Assembly: GCA_025362575.1 (NCBI GenBank)
Contig: JANYIQ010000278.1
Span: forward strand, 1 to 42,097
Direction of reading: 5' to 3'
DNA length: 42,097 nucleotides
DNA from: Bacteroidia bacterium
Lineage (GTDB): Bacteria; Bacteroidota; Bacteroidia; B-17B0; Aurantibacillaceae
The position numbers and the translations under genes were made by a program. The notes under the pieces were generated by a model. The model was not told the DNA's origin. It did not search any database and saw only the letters and a list, made by a program, of their open reading frames with translations. The stretch's first letter is position 1. Every line of letters begins with the position of its first letter. Positions 34,825 to 42,097 of this stretch are shown piece after piece.

Positions 34825-35439
34825 ATGAAGGGATTTTTTGCCTTTATCCGATCAAAACAATTTTTCATCCATTTGGGCTTGGCTATACTTACCATCAGCA
34901 TCGTGCTTTGGGTTCTGGTAAGAATGCTGAACGTTTATACCCAGCATGGCGAAATGGTGGCAGTACCCGATTTTAAAGGCAAAACCATTCCCGAACTAAA
35001 GGACTTTGTTAAGGATGAAGATGTGCGTTTTCAGATAATTGACAGTATTTATGCCCCGAAAGAGAAGCCGGGCACTGTAATTCGACAAGATCCTGAAGCA
35101 AAAACCATGGTTAAACACAATAGAACCATCTATTTGTACGTTACAGGCATGTTGCCTCCTCAGATAATTATGCCTAAATTGATTGACCGCAGCGAACGAC
35201 AAGCTACCTCAATGATCGAAAGCTATGGATTAAAAGTTGGCAAGGTAACTCAGGTGGCAGGTGATTGCAGTGGTTGTGTGCTGAGTCAGTCCATAAAAGG
35301 AAAAAATGTTGAACCCGGTGCAATGATAAAAAAAGGAACAGTAATAGATATTGCTGTTGGTAAAAAAGAAAATTATGTGGCGCCTCCGGATACAAGCAGT
35401 AAACATGGCGGACCAAATTTTGACGAAGAAAAAGAATGA
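34825..35439 (+). CDS. Membrane-anchored PASTA-domain protein
   Basis: 204 residues. A short cytoplasmic N terminus is followed by one transmembrane helix (about 15-37, HLGLAILTISIVLWVLV). Two to three PASTA domains follow outside the membrane (VPDFKGKTIPELKDFV, then MPKLIDRSERQATSMIESYGLKVG, with IRQDPEAKTMVKHN and VEPGAMIKKGTVIDIAVG as the closing strands). PASTA modules bind peptidoglycan fragments or act as rulers in wall proteins; no kinase domain is present here. In Bacteroidota a PASTA gene commonly sits next to an rluD-type gene, as here after one intervening gene. Its stop overlaps the next start as ATGA (35436-35439), so translation is coupled. Confidence 0.88.
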   Translation: MKGFFAFIRSKQFFIHLGLAILTISIVLWVLVRMLNVYTQHGEMVAVPDFKGKTIPELKDFVKDEDVRFQIIDSIYAPKEKPGTVIRQDPEAKTMVKHNRTIYLYVTGMLPPQIIMPKLIDRSERQATSMIESYGLKVGKVTQVAGDCSGCVLSQSIKGKNVEPGAMIKKGTVIDIAVGKKENYVAPPDTSSKHGGPNFDEEKE

Positions 35440-37376
35440 TAAAGTATCTTAAAATAATCACAATTTTATTGCTGAGCAGTTTCAATTTGCTTGCGCAGGA
35501 AAAATTGATGCCTCTGAGTGGAAACATGCATCTGCAGAACTTAGATCTTCCGACAACAAATTTGTTTAGTCAGAAAACAGCAACGGTTACTTCTGATTCG
35601 CTGCCATTTTTTGAGGATTTTTATTATGCACCAACTTCACCATACCCAAGTATAAATCATTGGGTAGACTCGAGTGTTTATGTGAATACCGGTTTTGCAA
35701 TTGCTCCGCCAAGTATTGGGGTTGCTACTTTTGATGGCTTAAACAAAAAAGGATATCCTTACAATCCCTCTGCTACTTCTGTGGTATCAGCAGGTGCTGA
35801 TACACTGATATCACGACCTATAAACCTTTACTCAAAGGGAACTCAAACTTATGTTCCTTCTGATAGCATTGGCTTTTCGTTTCTATACCAGTCAGCGGGT
35901 TTCGGTGATAACCCTGAAACAAACGATTCTTTAATTGTTGAATTCTTCAAACCTCTTGCTCCGGTTATGTCAGGCACAACTATTGCGTCATATGGCAAAT
36001 GGGTTTCGGCCTGGGGCACAAGAGGCGTTAACTTTCCAACAAGCGGCGACAGCACATTCAAACGTGCATTTGTTCAGATAAAAGATACCGCCTTTTTTCA
36101 CGATGGTTTCAAATTAAGATTCCGTAACAAAGCAACTACCAGTGGAAGTTTAGATCATTGGAATGTTGACTATATTACCCTGAAAAAAAATTATGTAAAA
36201 AAAGACACTGTAAATCGTGATGTGGCTTTTGGATATGTGCCCCGTCATCTTCTTAAAAGTTATTCGGCAATGCCATACAGACAATATAATTCTACAGAGA
36301 TGGGAATTAAGTTCTCGAACTTCATTCGTAATAATGATACCATTGCCAAGAACGGAATTTACGGTTATACAATTTGCGCTTCCAACAATGCACCTTTAGA
36401 TGTATACAATGGAGGTTCTCAAAAGATAGTGAAATTCAATCCACGCGGCTGGGATAGCATTCCAACGCATTGTCACCCTTCCATTAATTACACCATCACT
36501 CCGCAAACCGCTCCAACTTATTTCATCATTAAACATTCCGTAAATACAACTCCTGACGATTGGCGCTATAACGATTCGGTAACACAAATTCTCACTCTTG
36601 ATAATTATTACGCTTACGATGACGGAAGTGCCGAAGCAGGATATTATTTAAATACTTTTGGTGCCAAATGTGCTTTGCGCTATACAATTAATGTTACCGA
36701 TACGTTGCGCGCCATGGATATTTTCTTTGATCCTATTAAAGAACTTAATTTATTAACCAGTCCAAGCGTTTCCGATTTCAGAATGTGTGTATGGCAAGAT
36801 CAGGCCGGACAACCCGGTACATTGCTTTTAAAAGACAGTGTAATGAATCCTAAATTCTTCCAGTTCGGATATAATAAAATTCCGCGCTATGTATTTACTT
36901 CGCCACTGGTATTAGGTCCGGGTACTTATTATTTTGGTTTACAACAAAAAACTTCTCAGGCTTTAAATATTGGTTTCGACAGGAATGTAAATCATATGGA
37001 CGCGCTTTTTTACGATATCAGTGGTTCGTGGACGCAATCTACCATTCCGGGTTCATTAATGATCCATCCTGTTTTTGGCGGAACAGCAACAGTAATTGGG
37101 ATAAAAGAAAATCTCAATGCGATCAGCAATAGTTATTTGAATCTGTATCCTAATCCTGCATCTGATGTTTTGTTTGTTCAGAATAAATCACAGGATGCGA
37201 ATTCAGTATTTACTTTAGAAATTTACTCTACGCTTGGCGAAAAAGTAAAAGAACTTCAGCTTAATCAAAACCTAAGTCAGATCAGCACAAGCGATATTGC
37301 CTCCGGTTTATACTTTGTTGTTTTAAAGAACAATTCAGGTATTGTTTCGCAGCAAAAATTAATCATCAGTAAATAA
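35436..37376 (+). CDS. T9SS-sorted secreted protein of unknown function
   Basis: 646 residues. It has a signal peptide ending LLAQ (21), then a large beta-rich region without recognised catalytic motifs. An early segment (SLPFFEDFYYAPTSPYPSINHW) looks like a choice-of-anchor/jelly-roll start, and a later one (YAYDDGSAEAGYYL to GTYYFGLQQ) like a second jelly-roll. The C-terminal 80 residues are a T9SS type A sorting domain (LNLYPNPASDVLFVQNKS, then ASGLYFVVL and KLIISK). It should be released or attached at the surface. Its start overlaps the PASTA gene by four bases and the pseudouridine synthase follows after 10 bases, so it is embedded in a housekeeping operon. Confidence 0.87.
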   Translation: MIKYLKIITILLLSSFNLLAQEKLMPLSGNMHLQNLDLPTTNLFSQKTATVTSDSLPFFEDFYYAPTSPYPSINHWVDSSVYVNTGFAIAPPSIGVATFDGLNKKGYPYNPSATSVVSAGADTLISRPINLYSKGTQTYVPSDSIGFSFLYQSAGFGDNPETNDSLIVEFFKPLAPVMSGTTIASYGKWVSAWGTRGVNFPTSGDSTFKRAFVQIKDTAFFHDGFKLRFRNKATTSGSLDHWNVDYITLKKNYVKKDTVNRDVAFGYVPRHLLKSYSAMPYRQYNSTEMGIKFSNFIRNNDTIAKNGIYGYTICASNNAPLDVYNGGSQKIVKFNPRGWDSIPTHCHPSINYTITPQTAPTYFIIKHSVNTTPDDWRYNDSVTQILTLDNYYAYDDGSAEAGYYLNTFGAKCALRYTINVTDTLRAMDIFFDPIKELNLLTSPSVSDFRMCVWQDQAGQPGTLLLKDSVMNPKFFQFGYNKIPRYVFTSPLVLGPGTYYFGLQQKTSQALNIGFDRNVNHMDALFYDISGSWTQSTIPGSLMIHPVFGGTATVIGIKENLNAISNSYLNLYPNPASDVLFVQNKSQDANSVFTLEIYSTLGEKVKELQLNQNLSQISTSDIASGLYFVVLKNNSGIVSQQKLIISK

Positions 37377-37386
37377 GTTCCCCCAC

Positions 37387-38454
37387 ATGAGTTCAGAAAT
37401 TGATATTGATCTTCCTGATGAGGAAAGCGAACTCTATGAACATCACAACATAAAAGTAGATAAGGGTCAGGTAATGATGCGCATTGATAAATTTATCATG
37501 ATCCGCATTTCAAATACCACACGCACAAAAATTCAGAATTGCTGCGAAGCCGGAAGTGTATTGGTAAATGGCAAACCCGTCAAATCCAATTACCGCATAA
37601 AACCTTTTGATGAAATTTCCATTGTACTTAGCGTTCCGCCTCGCGATGTAGAAGTTGTGCCCGAGAACATTCCTATTGATATTGTTTACGAAGACGAGTA
37701 CATTGCCCTCGTCAATAAAAAACCAGGCATGGTAGTTCACCCCGGTTACGGCAATTACAGAGGCACTTTGGTAAATGCCCTGGCTTATCACTTTCAGAAT
37801 TTACCAACTACTAAAACAAAGATCGGCCACGATGTAAGTTTAGAACGTCCGGGCCTAGTGCACCGCATCGATAAAAACACTTCGGGTATTGTGATCATTG
37901 CTAAAACCGAATTAGCGATGACCCGTTTGGCGAAAGATTTTTTTGATCATACTATCGATCGTAAATATGTGGCTTTAGTTTGGGGAAATGTAAAAGAAGA
38001 TGAAGGTACTATTACCGGCCATGTTGGTCGCGACTTAAAAAACCGAAAAGTAATGCATGTATTTCCGGATGGTTCGTATGGTAAGCATGCCGTAACACAT
38101 TATAAAGTAGTAGAGCGTTTTGGTTTTGTTACTTTGGTGGAGTGCAAATTAGAGACCGGAAGAACACATCAAATTCGCGTGCACTTTAAATATATTGGCC
38201 ATCCATTATTTAATGATAACGAGTATGGAGGCGATATTATTTTAAAAGGATTGAATACAAATACCTATAAACATTTCATTAATAATTGTTTTAAAATGTT
38301 GCCGCGCCACGCTTTGCATGCTAAAACTTTAGGCATCACTCATCCCATTACAAAAAAACAAATGTTCTTCGACAGCCCGATCCCTGACGACATGCAAAGT
38401 GTAATTGATAAGTGGAGAAAGTACGCTGCGACTAAAGAGTTTGATGTGGAGTAA
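37387..38454 (+). CDS. rluD: RluA/RluD-family 23S rRNA pseudouridine synthase
   Basis: 355 residues. An N-terminal S4 RNA-binding domain (about 29-90, RIDKFIMIRISNTTRTKIQN and VLVNGKPVKSNYRIKPFD) is followed by the catalytic domain (about 95-350). The signature GLVHRIDKNTSG carries the catalytic D162, and GRTHQIRVHFKYIGHPL completes the active site. By domain order this is an RluD-type enzyme, which modifies helix 69 of 23S rRNA; RluC specificity cannot be excluded from motifs alone. It lies 10 bases downstream of the T9SS gene and ends the PASTA operon; no D-Ala-D-Ala ligase gene follows in this window. Confidence 0.93.
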   Translation: MSSEIDIDLPDEESELYEHHNIKVDKGQVMMRIDKFIMIRISNTTRTKIQNCCEAGSVLVNGKPVKSNYRIKPFDEISIVLSVPPRDVEVVPENIPIDIVYEDEYIALVNKKPGMVVHPGYGNYRGTLVNALAYHFQNLPTTKTKIGHDVSLERPGLVHRIDKNTSGIVIIAKTELAMTRLAKDFFDHTIDRKYVALVWGNVKEDEGTITGHVGRDLKNRKVMHVFPDGSYGKHAVTHYKVVERFGFVTLVECKLETGRTHQIRVHFKYIGHPLFNDNEYGGDIILKGLNTNTYKHFINNCFKMLPRHALHAKTLGITHPITKKQMFFDSPIPDDMQSVIDKWRKYAATKEFDVE

Positions 38455-38480
38455 CATTTCACTTATTGTGTTTTAAATTA

Positions 38481-38573
38481 GCACGGATGATAAATCCATC
38501 TTGCCCATTACATTATTTATCCATAAAAAGATTTTAATTTTTTGAGAATCGTTGATGGATTTAATATCCGCGC
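38481..38573. repeat. Long inverted repeat between rluD and the STAS-like gene
   Basis: The left arm 38481-38500 (GCACGGATGATAAATCCATC) and the reverse complement of 38554-38573 differ at 3 of 20 positions. The centre of 53 bases is A/T-rich. The repeat lies between two convergent genes and has no T run directly after the right arm. From memory, the GCACGGAT...ATCCGCGC arms resemble a repeat family common in Bacteroidota genomes. Confidence 0.6.
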
Positions 38574-38620
38574 CAACAGGTTTTATCTTAGATCGTGGTA
38601 ACGCTTTTACCTTACAAAAA

Positions 38621-39004
38621 CTATTTGCTTTTAAAACTCAATAACCAGGCATAAGCCTCGTCATAATCGGTGAACACCTGAGAGGGTGCGTTGGGTGCAT
38701 TTAAGGTATAATAAAAATTCAATAATAGTTTTTTGGTTTGCGACCGCACAACAAATGCTCTTGCTTTAGTTGTATTTCGCATGCTCTTTCCTTCCATATA
38801 ACGTTTCGCTTTATCGTCAATGGTCCAATCGGCCCTGCTGTCAATTAATTTTAAAAGTTGTTTGCTTTTGCTGAACTGCCTAACCACTAAAAAATTGTCC
38901 AACGCATCTTCATAATCCAAATGAATTCCTTCTGTCATTCTTACCAGAACGATCTCGTTTGCATCGATGGAAATTGCGGCCGTGCGGGTGGTGATCTCTT
39001 TCAC
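38621..39004 (-). CDS. Small STAS/SpoIIAA-like protein (DUF7793-like)
   Basis: 127 residues when started at the GTG at 39004 (MKEITTRTAAIS); a TTG at 39028 would add eight hydrophobic residues, and no ATG is available near the N terminus. The sequence alternates strands and helices: EIVLVRMTEG, DYEDALDNFLVVRQ, KQLLKLIDSRADWTI, ARAFVVRSQTKKLLLNFYYTL, then FTDYDEAYAWLLSF. This matches the small STAS-fold family I know from Bacteroidota (DUF7793-like), with the LIDSRAD strand-turn in the place of the SpoIIAA phosphoacceptor loop. The likely role is protein-protein regulation in the cytoplasm. The gene stands alone, with a triple direct repeat 44-94 bases upstream of its start. Start choice is uncertain. 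Confidence 0.6.
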   Translation of the reverse strand: MKEITTRTAAISIDANEIVLVRMTEGIHLDYEDALDNFLVVRQFSKSKQLLKLIDSRADWTIDDKAKRYMEGKSMRNTTKARAFVVRSQTKKLLLNFYYTLNAPNAPSQVFTDYDEAYAWLLSFKSK

Positions 39005-39047
39005 ACCTGATATTACCAATAAAAACAACTCATTTAAAGAAAATGCA

Positions 39048-39098
39048 TTAAGTGGTCGGTTTTGGCTTTTAAGTGGTGCGAATTTGGAAATAAGTGGT
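39048..39098 (-). promoter_or_regulatory. Three 9-base direct repeats at exact 21-base spacing, candidate LytTR-type binding array
   Basis: On the minus strand, ACCACTTAA (39048-39056), ACCACTTAA (39069-39077) and ACCACTTAT (39090-39098) recur every 21 bases, two helical turns. Nine-base direct repeats with 12-base spacers are the known site layout of LytTR-domain regulators. They sit upstream of the STAS-like gene and point the same way. Confidence 0.6.
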
Positions 39099-39140
39099 TA
39101 TCTGCCTTGTAACTAAGGCTTTCATTTAAGAGTTCAGGGC

Positions 39141-39167
39141 AAAAAAAGGCCGGAAAGATCCGGCCTT
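39141..39167 (-). terminator. Intrinsic terminator of the NHL-repeat T9SS gene
   Basis: Perfect 8-bp stem AAGGCCGG / CCGGCCTT (39146-39153 / 39160-39167) with a 6-base loop. On the minus strand it is followed by a run of seven Ts and lies 21 bases after the stop at 39189. Confidence 0.9.
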
Positions 39168-39188
39168 CATTTTTAATTCAATTATCTC

Positions 39189-41006
39189 TTATTCTTTCAC
39201 TATTTTCTGAACTCTCATTACTTGAGTTCCATCTAAAATTTTCACCAAATAAATTCCGGGTTTTTCGTTCAAAATAACTTTGGTCTCAACCGGATTCATT
39301 TCATCTTTCGTAACCAATTGTCCTAAACCATTATAAATTTCGTAATGCATGTTAGCGCCTAAGCTGCCATTTATGATCACAAATTCTCCTTTGTTTGGAT
39401 TTGGATAAATAGTTGATTCTGTATTTAAACTAAGGTTAGGAACTCCAACGCAAGTTGAAACTGTAACAGCAATGGTACTTGTTTTAGTACAAGAGTTAGC
39501 ATCTATAGCAGTAGCAGTATAAATTGTAGTTGCAGTTGTTGTAACCACAGCTGTATTTGTAGCTCCACCGCTAGGGCTCCAGCTATAAGTATAACTTGGA
39601 GTTCCGCCTGAGGCAATTGTTGTTAAAGTTGAAGTTCCGCCTGCACAAACAGTAAGCGGATTACCAAAAATTGTTGTGATCATTGGAGACGGCTGTGTAA
39701 TGTTTACCGTATTTACTGCCGTGTTACCACAAGAATTTTTTGTAATCACAGTGTAGCTTCCTGCTGCTAAACCAGTCACAACCGAAGTTGTTTGTGCTCC
39801 CGGAATCCATGTATAAGTAAATGGTCCGCCACCAACAGCATTAACAGTTGCGCTTCCGTTAGCCGAACCATTACAGGTTACGCTGCTTGATGCAACAGTT
39901 GCTGTTACAGCTGTGGTACAAGATGAAGAAGTTAATAGACGGATACGGTTATTCAAATATTCTGCTACATAAATTTGATTCGGTGCAATTGCCTGAGCTA
40001 GTTGAAACGGACCATTGATCTGTGCTGCAGTAGCTAAACCGCCATCGCCGCTAAAACCACCAACACCGGTACCAACAGCAGTGCTTATGATGCCGGCCGC
40101 GTTAACGCTTCTTATTCTTGCCCCTGTGTACTCGCTAACCAAAATATTTCCACCTGCATCAATTAACATACAACCTGCCTGGTTAAGCGTAGCAGCTGTT
40201 GCCAAACCGCCATCGCCTGTTGAACTTGCAACACCGGTTCCAATTATAGTACTAATAATACCGCTTGTATTTACCTTACGAACTTTGTTACCAATTAATT
40301 CGCAGATGTACATATTACCTGCAGCATCAAAATAAAGACTCACCGGAAAATTTGTAGTTGCAGCACTTGCCAAACCACCATCGCCGGTTGAAGTAGCTGT
40401 ACCATTTCCAACAATTGTACTGATGATACCGCTTGTGTTTATTTTACGAACACGGTTTCCTGAACCTTCAACAATATAAACATTACCAGCCGGATCGATC
40501 TTTACATCGGTAGGTGCATTTAATTGCGCTGCAGTACATAAACCACCATCACCTGCAGATCCCGGAACACCTGTACCTGCAATTGTTGTAATAGTTCCTG
40601 TTGGAGTAATTACCCGAACACGGTTACCAAGATATTCGGCAATATATAAATTACCTGAAGCATCTAATGCAATACCTGTAGGTGCATTGAACTGAGCAGC
40701 AGTAGCAGGACCGCCATCACCACCAAATCCGGCAACACCGGTTCCGGCGTATAAGCTAACAATACCGGATGAATTTACTTTACGGATCTTGTTTCCACCG
40801 AATTCAGAAATGAAAACATTACCTGCAGCGTCAGTAGTTACACCATGCGGCGCGTTAAAAGTAGCAAGCGATACGTTACCGCCATCTCCTGTGGAAGAAG
40901 CAACGCCTGTCCCTCCAAATGTGCTGATCGTAAAAGTTGTTTGCGCATCAAGACTTCCGATCAGCGTAGCAACAATAAGTAAAGAAGAGTAAAATTGTTT
41001 TTTCAT
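39189..41006 (-). CDS. NHL-propeller and SprB-repeat secreted protein with T9SS sorting domain
   Basis: 605 residues with a signal peptide (1-21). Residues of about 25-365 are six NHL repeats of about 55 residues, each with GDGGxATAAQLNAPxxxxxDAxGNxYIxExxGNRIRxV and an intervening GIISTIVGTG turn, forming one six-bladed propeller. The next 80 residues match a SprB repeat (SSVTCNGSANGSATVNAVGG and TYTWIPGAQTTSVVTGLAAG), followed by a PKD-like domain (about 440-520). The C terminus is a T9SS type A sorting domain (TIYPNPNKGEFVI, then PGIYLVKI). It should reach the surface or medium. NHL/SprB combinations suggest binding or adhesion rather than catalysis. A strong terminator ends the gene, and it appears monocistronic. 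Confidence 0.88.
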   Translation of the reverse strand: MKKQFYSSLLIVATLIGSLDAQTTFTISTFGGTGVASSTGDGGNVSLATFNAPHGVTTDAAGNVFISEFGGNKIRKVNSSGIVSLYAGTGVAGFGGDGGPATAAQFNAPTGIALDASGNLYIAEYLGNRVRVITPTGTITTIAGTGVPGSAGDGGLCTAAQLNAPTDVKIDPAGNVYIVEGSGNRVRKINTSGIISTIVGNGTATSTGDGGLASAATTNFPVSLYFDAAGNMYICELIGNKVRKVNTSGIISTIIGTGVASSTGDGGLATAATLNQAGCMLIDAGGNILVSEYTGARIRSVNAAGIISTAVGTGVGGFSGDGGLATAAQINGPFQLAQAIAPNQIYVAEYLNNRIRLLTSSSCTTAVTATVASSSVTCNGSANGSATVNAVGGGPFTYTWIPGAQTTSVVTGLAAGSYTVITKNSCGNTAVNTVNITQPSPMITTIFGNPLTVCAGGTSTLTTIASGGTPSYTYSWSPSGGATNTAVVTTTATTIYTATAIDANSCTKTSTIAVTVSTCVGVPNLSLNTESTIYPNPNKGEFVIINGSLGANMHYEIYNGLGQLVTKDEMNPVETKVILNEKPGIYLVKILDGTQVMRVQKIVKE

Positions 41007-41073
41007 GTTTATGATTTTATAGTTTATAATTAAAAATACTAAAAAGAATGGAGCGCCTCACGGGTACCGAAAA

Positions 41074-41730
41074 CTAAATTTCGGCAATTACAGACTGAGA
41101 ACCTTTCACCACATCGCCAATTTTTACTTTAAGATTTGTATCCAAAGGCAAAAAAAGATCGACACGCGAACCGAATTTAATGAAGCCCATTTGCTCACAC
41201 TGAGCGGCAACATCGCCTTCCTTGCAATACCAAACAATGCGACGAGCCAACGCGCCGGCAATCTGACGAAACAAAATTTGTTTGCCGTTCTTGTGTTCTA
41301 CCACAACCGTAGTACGTTCGTTATCTGTACTCGACTTTGGATCCCAAGCCACTAAAAATTTACCGGGATGGTATTTGAAAAATTTTACAATGCCCGCGAT
41401 CGGATAACGGTTAATGTGAACGTTTGTGGGTGACATAAAAATACTTACCTGCAAACGCTTGTCTTTAAAATATTCTCCTTCATTGGTTTCCTCTAACACC
41501 ACAACTTTGCCATCGGCCGGTGCAATTATTAAATTATCGCCGGTAACAAAAATGCGTTTCGGGTCTCTGAAAAATTGTAGAATAACGATAATTAAAAAAG
41601 CACTTAGTAAATAGGCGAACCAATGCGCAATTGCAAATGTTGGAAAAAAATGATGCGCGATAAAAGTTATGATAGCAGAAAAAACTAAAACTATGAATAA
41701 ACTGGCAATCCCTTCTTTATGAAATTTCAT
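41074..41730 (-). CDS. psd: Phosphatidylserine decarboxylase proenzyme
   Basis: 218 residues, the short prokaryotic form. Two N-terminal membrane segments (about 9-29 and 34-52) are followed by RDPKR, the PADGKVV motif (71-77), NVHINRYPI with H105, and the self-cleavage site FGSR at G187-S188, where S188 would become the pyruvoyl cofactor of the alpha chain. It converts phosphatidylserine to phosphatidylethanolamine at the inner membrane. No phosphatidylserine synthase gene lies next to it here. A TATCTTTA box (41747-41754, minus strand) 17 bases upstream of the ATG is a probable -7 element, without a clear -33 box. The stop codon lies in the loop of a CCGAAA/TTTCGG hairpin. Confidence 0.93.
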   Translation of the reverse strand: MKFHKEGIASLFIVLVFSAIITFIAHHFFPTFAIAHWFAYLLSAFLIIVILQFFRDPKRIFVTGDNLIIAPADGKVVVLEETNEGEYFKDKRLQVSIFMSPTNVHINRYPIAGIVKFFKYHPGKFLVAWDPKSSTDNERTTVVVEHKNGKQILFRQIAGALARRIVWYCKEGDVAAQCEQMGFIKFGSRVDLFLPLDTNLKVKIGDVVKGSQSVIAEI

Positions 41731-41746
41731 GAACTTAATTTGGCTC

Positions 41747-41754
41747 TAAAGATA
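41747..41754 (-). promoter_or_regulatory. Probable -7 box of psd
   Basis: TATCTTTA on the minus strand is one mismatch from TAnnTTTG and would give a leader of about 11 bases. The same octamer precedes ftsK at 6287-6294. No -33 box is convincing. Confidence 0.35.
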
Positions 41755-41829
41755 GGAATTTATATTTTTATGAGAACTATAACACCGAAACAATACTTAT
41801 TGGCACTATTTTACTGAAAGCGCTGAGGC

Positions 41830-42097
41830 TTAACGGGTACTGGAGCTAAAATCAGTTGAATACTTGAACACATAACCCAGTTTAAAGGAAATAAGATGGG
41901 TTTTTGTTTTATCGGCAATGATATTATAATCGAACTGAAATTCGGTAAAAAAGATCCGGTTTCCCAAATAAAAACTTCTATTTACTCCAACATTCAAATA
42001 ATAATCGCTGTGCAGATCTTGATTTATTTTTTTTGCAATGTCTTTTTTGGCATAACTCGAATTCTCTTCGCCAACATCCACCGCTTGAAAAGTAGAG
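41830..42097 (-). CDS. Probable outer-membrane beta-barrel protein, C-terminal fragment
   Basis: The frame is open from the right edge of the window (the first residues read STFQAVDVGEENSS) to the stop at 41830, giving about 88 residues of a longer protein. The apparent GTG start at 42081 is therefore not needed. The visible part alternates polar and hydrophobic residues in amphipathic strands of barrel type: YYLNVGVNRSFYLG, FFTEFQFDYNII and HLISFKLGYVFKY. It closes with a short Ser-rich tail. This pattern fits the last strands of a small outer-membrane porin-like or PorT-like protein, without enough sequence to name a family. It lies on the same strand as psd, 99 bases upstream. Confidence 0.6.
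   Translation of the reverse strand, partial: STFQAVDVGEENSSYAKKDIAKKINQDLHSDYYLNVGVNRSFYLGNRIFFTEFQFDYNIIADKTKTHLISFKLGYVFKYSTDFSSSTR

Noticed and set aside
35204-35527. Antisense open frame of 107 residues across the PASTA and T9SS genes
   Set aside because: Low-complexity Phe/Leu-rich translation opposite two well-supported genes with ATGA coupling.
39950-40990. Recurring near-identical blocks in the NHL gene
   Set aside because: They encode NHL repeats of about 55 residues in frame; not a DNA-level mobile repeat.
41067-41084. CCGAAA/TTTCGG hairpin at the psd stop as a terminator
   Set aside because: No T tract follows on the minus strand; the stop codon sits in the loop, so it is noted only in the gene entry.
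1-42097. tRNA, rRNA, CRISPR array, transposase, integrase or prophage genes
   Set aside because: None could be recognised by reading; short structured RNAs without known shape could still be missed without a covariance search.

Overview
This is a Bacteroidota chromosome segment. The evidence is low GC, four secreted proteins with type IX secretion (T9SS) C-terminal sorting domains, a TonB receptor next to a DUF5689 lipoprotein, a LuxR-type two-component pair with a TPR sensor kinase, and promoters of the TTTG / TAnnTTTG class. I cannot name a genus. No rRNA, tRNA, CRISPR array, intact insertion sequence, prophage or plasmid function is visible. The window looks like ordinary chromosome with several dispersed short repeats.

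Layout. 1-150 is the 3' end of a saccharopine-dehydrogenase-like gene, closed by a bidirectional terminator. 206-6108 (minus strand) holds a propeller-like T9SS protein, an unrecognised exported protein, a NarL-type response regulator and its TPR histidine kinase. 6302-9584 (plus) holds the DNA translocase FtsK and an overlapping GNAT acetyltransferase. 9882-14212 (plus) is a tight three-gene operon: a SiaB-like kinase, a SiaC-like (DUF1987) phosphoprotein, and a large periplasmic-propeller protein ending in a PP2C phosphatase. 14239-20669 (minus) holds a small exported protein, an acyl-CoA thioesterase, a heme c / copper monooxygenase-like T9SS protein, and a DUF3999-like / DUF2339 membrane pair. 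20787-27136 holds a coiled-coil lipoprotein, then a DUF5689 lipoprotein and TonB receptor facing a secreted nuclease/phosphatase. 27142-32166 (minus) holds a DUF4173-LRR fusion, proline dehydrogenase and pyruvate dehydrogenase E1 beta. 32336-38454 (plus) holds EtfB, EtfA, a bifunctional nuclease, a PASTA protein, a T9SS protein and an RluD-type pseudouridine synthase. 38621-42097 (minus) holds a small STAS-like protein behind a striking triple direct repeat, an NHL/SprB T9SS protein, phosphatidylserine decarboxylase and the end of a probable outer-membrane protein.

How the genes work together. The most distinctive unit is the SiaABC-like partner switch (9827-14212). Its phosphatase is built onto a 14-blade, HTCS-type periplasmic sensor, so an extracellular signal would set the phosphorylation state of the SiaC-like protein. 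No SiaD-type cyclase lies nearby, so the output is unknown. ETF subunits, proline dehydrogenase and PDH E1 beta sit together as central oxidative metabolism. The receptor / DUF5689 / nuclease set looks like a nutrient-scavenging locus.

The other notable signals are non-coding. There are three 9-bp direct repeats at exact 21-bp spacing (39048-39098), an inverted repeat abutting the etfA start codon, and a 13-bp motif shared in opposite orientation between the ftsK coding sequence and an intergenic repeat patch. There are two further long imperfect inverted repeats. All functional statements come from reading the sequence and from general family knowledge; no database search was run.
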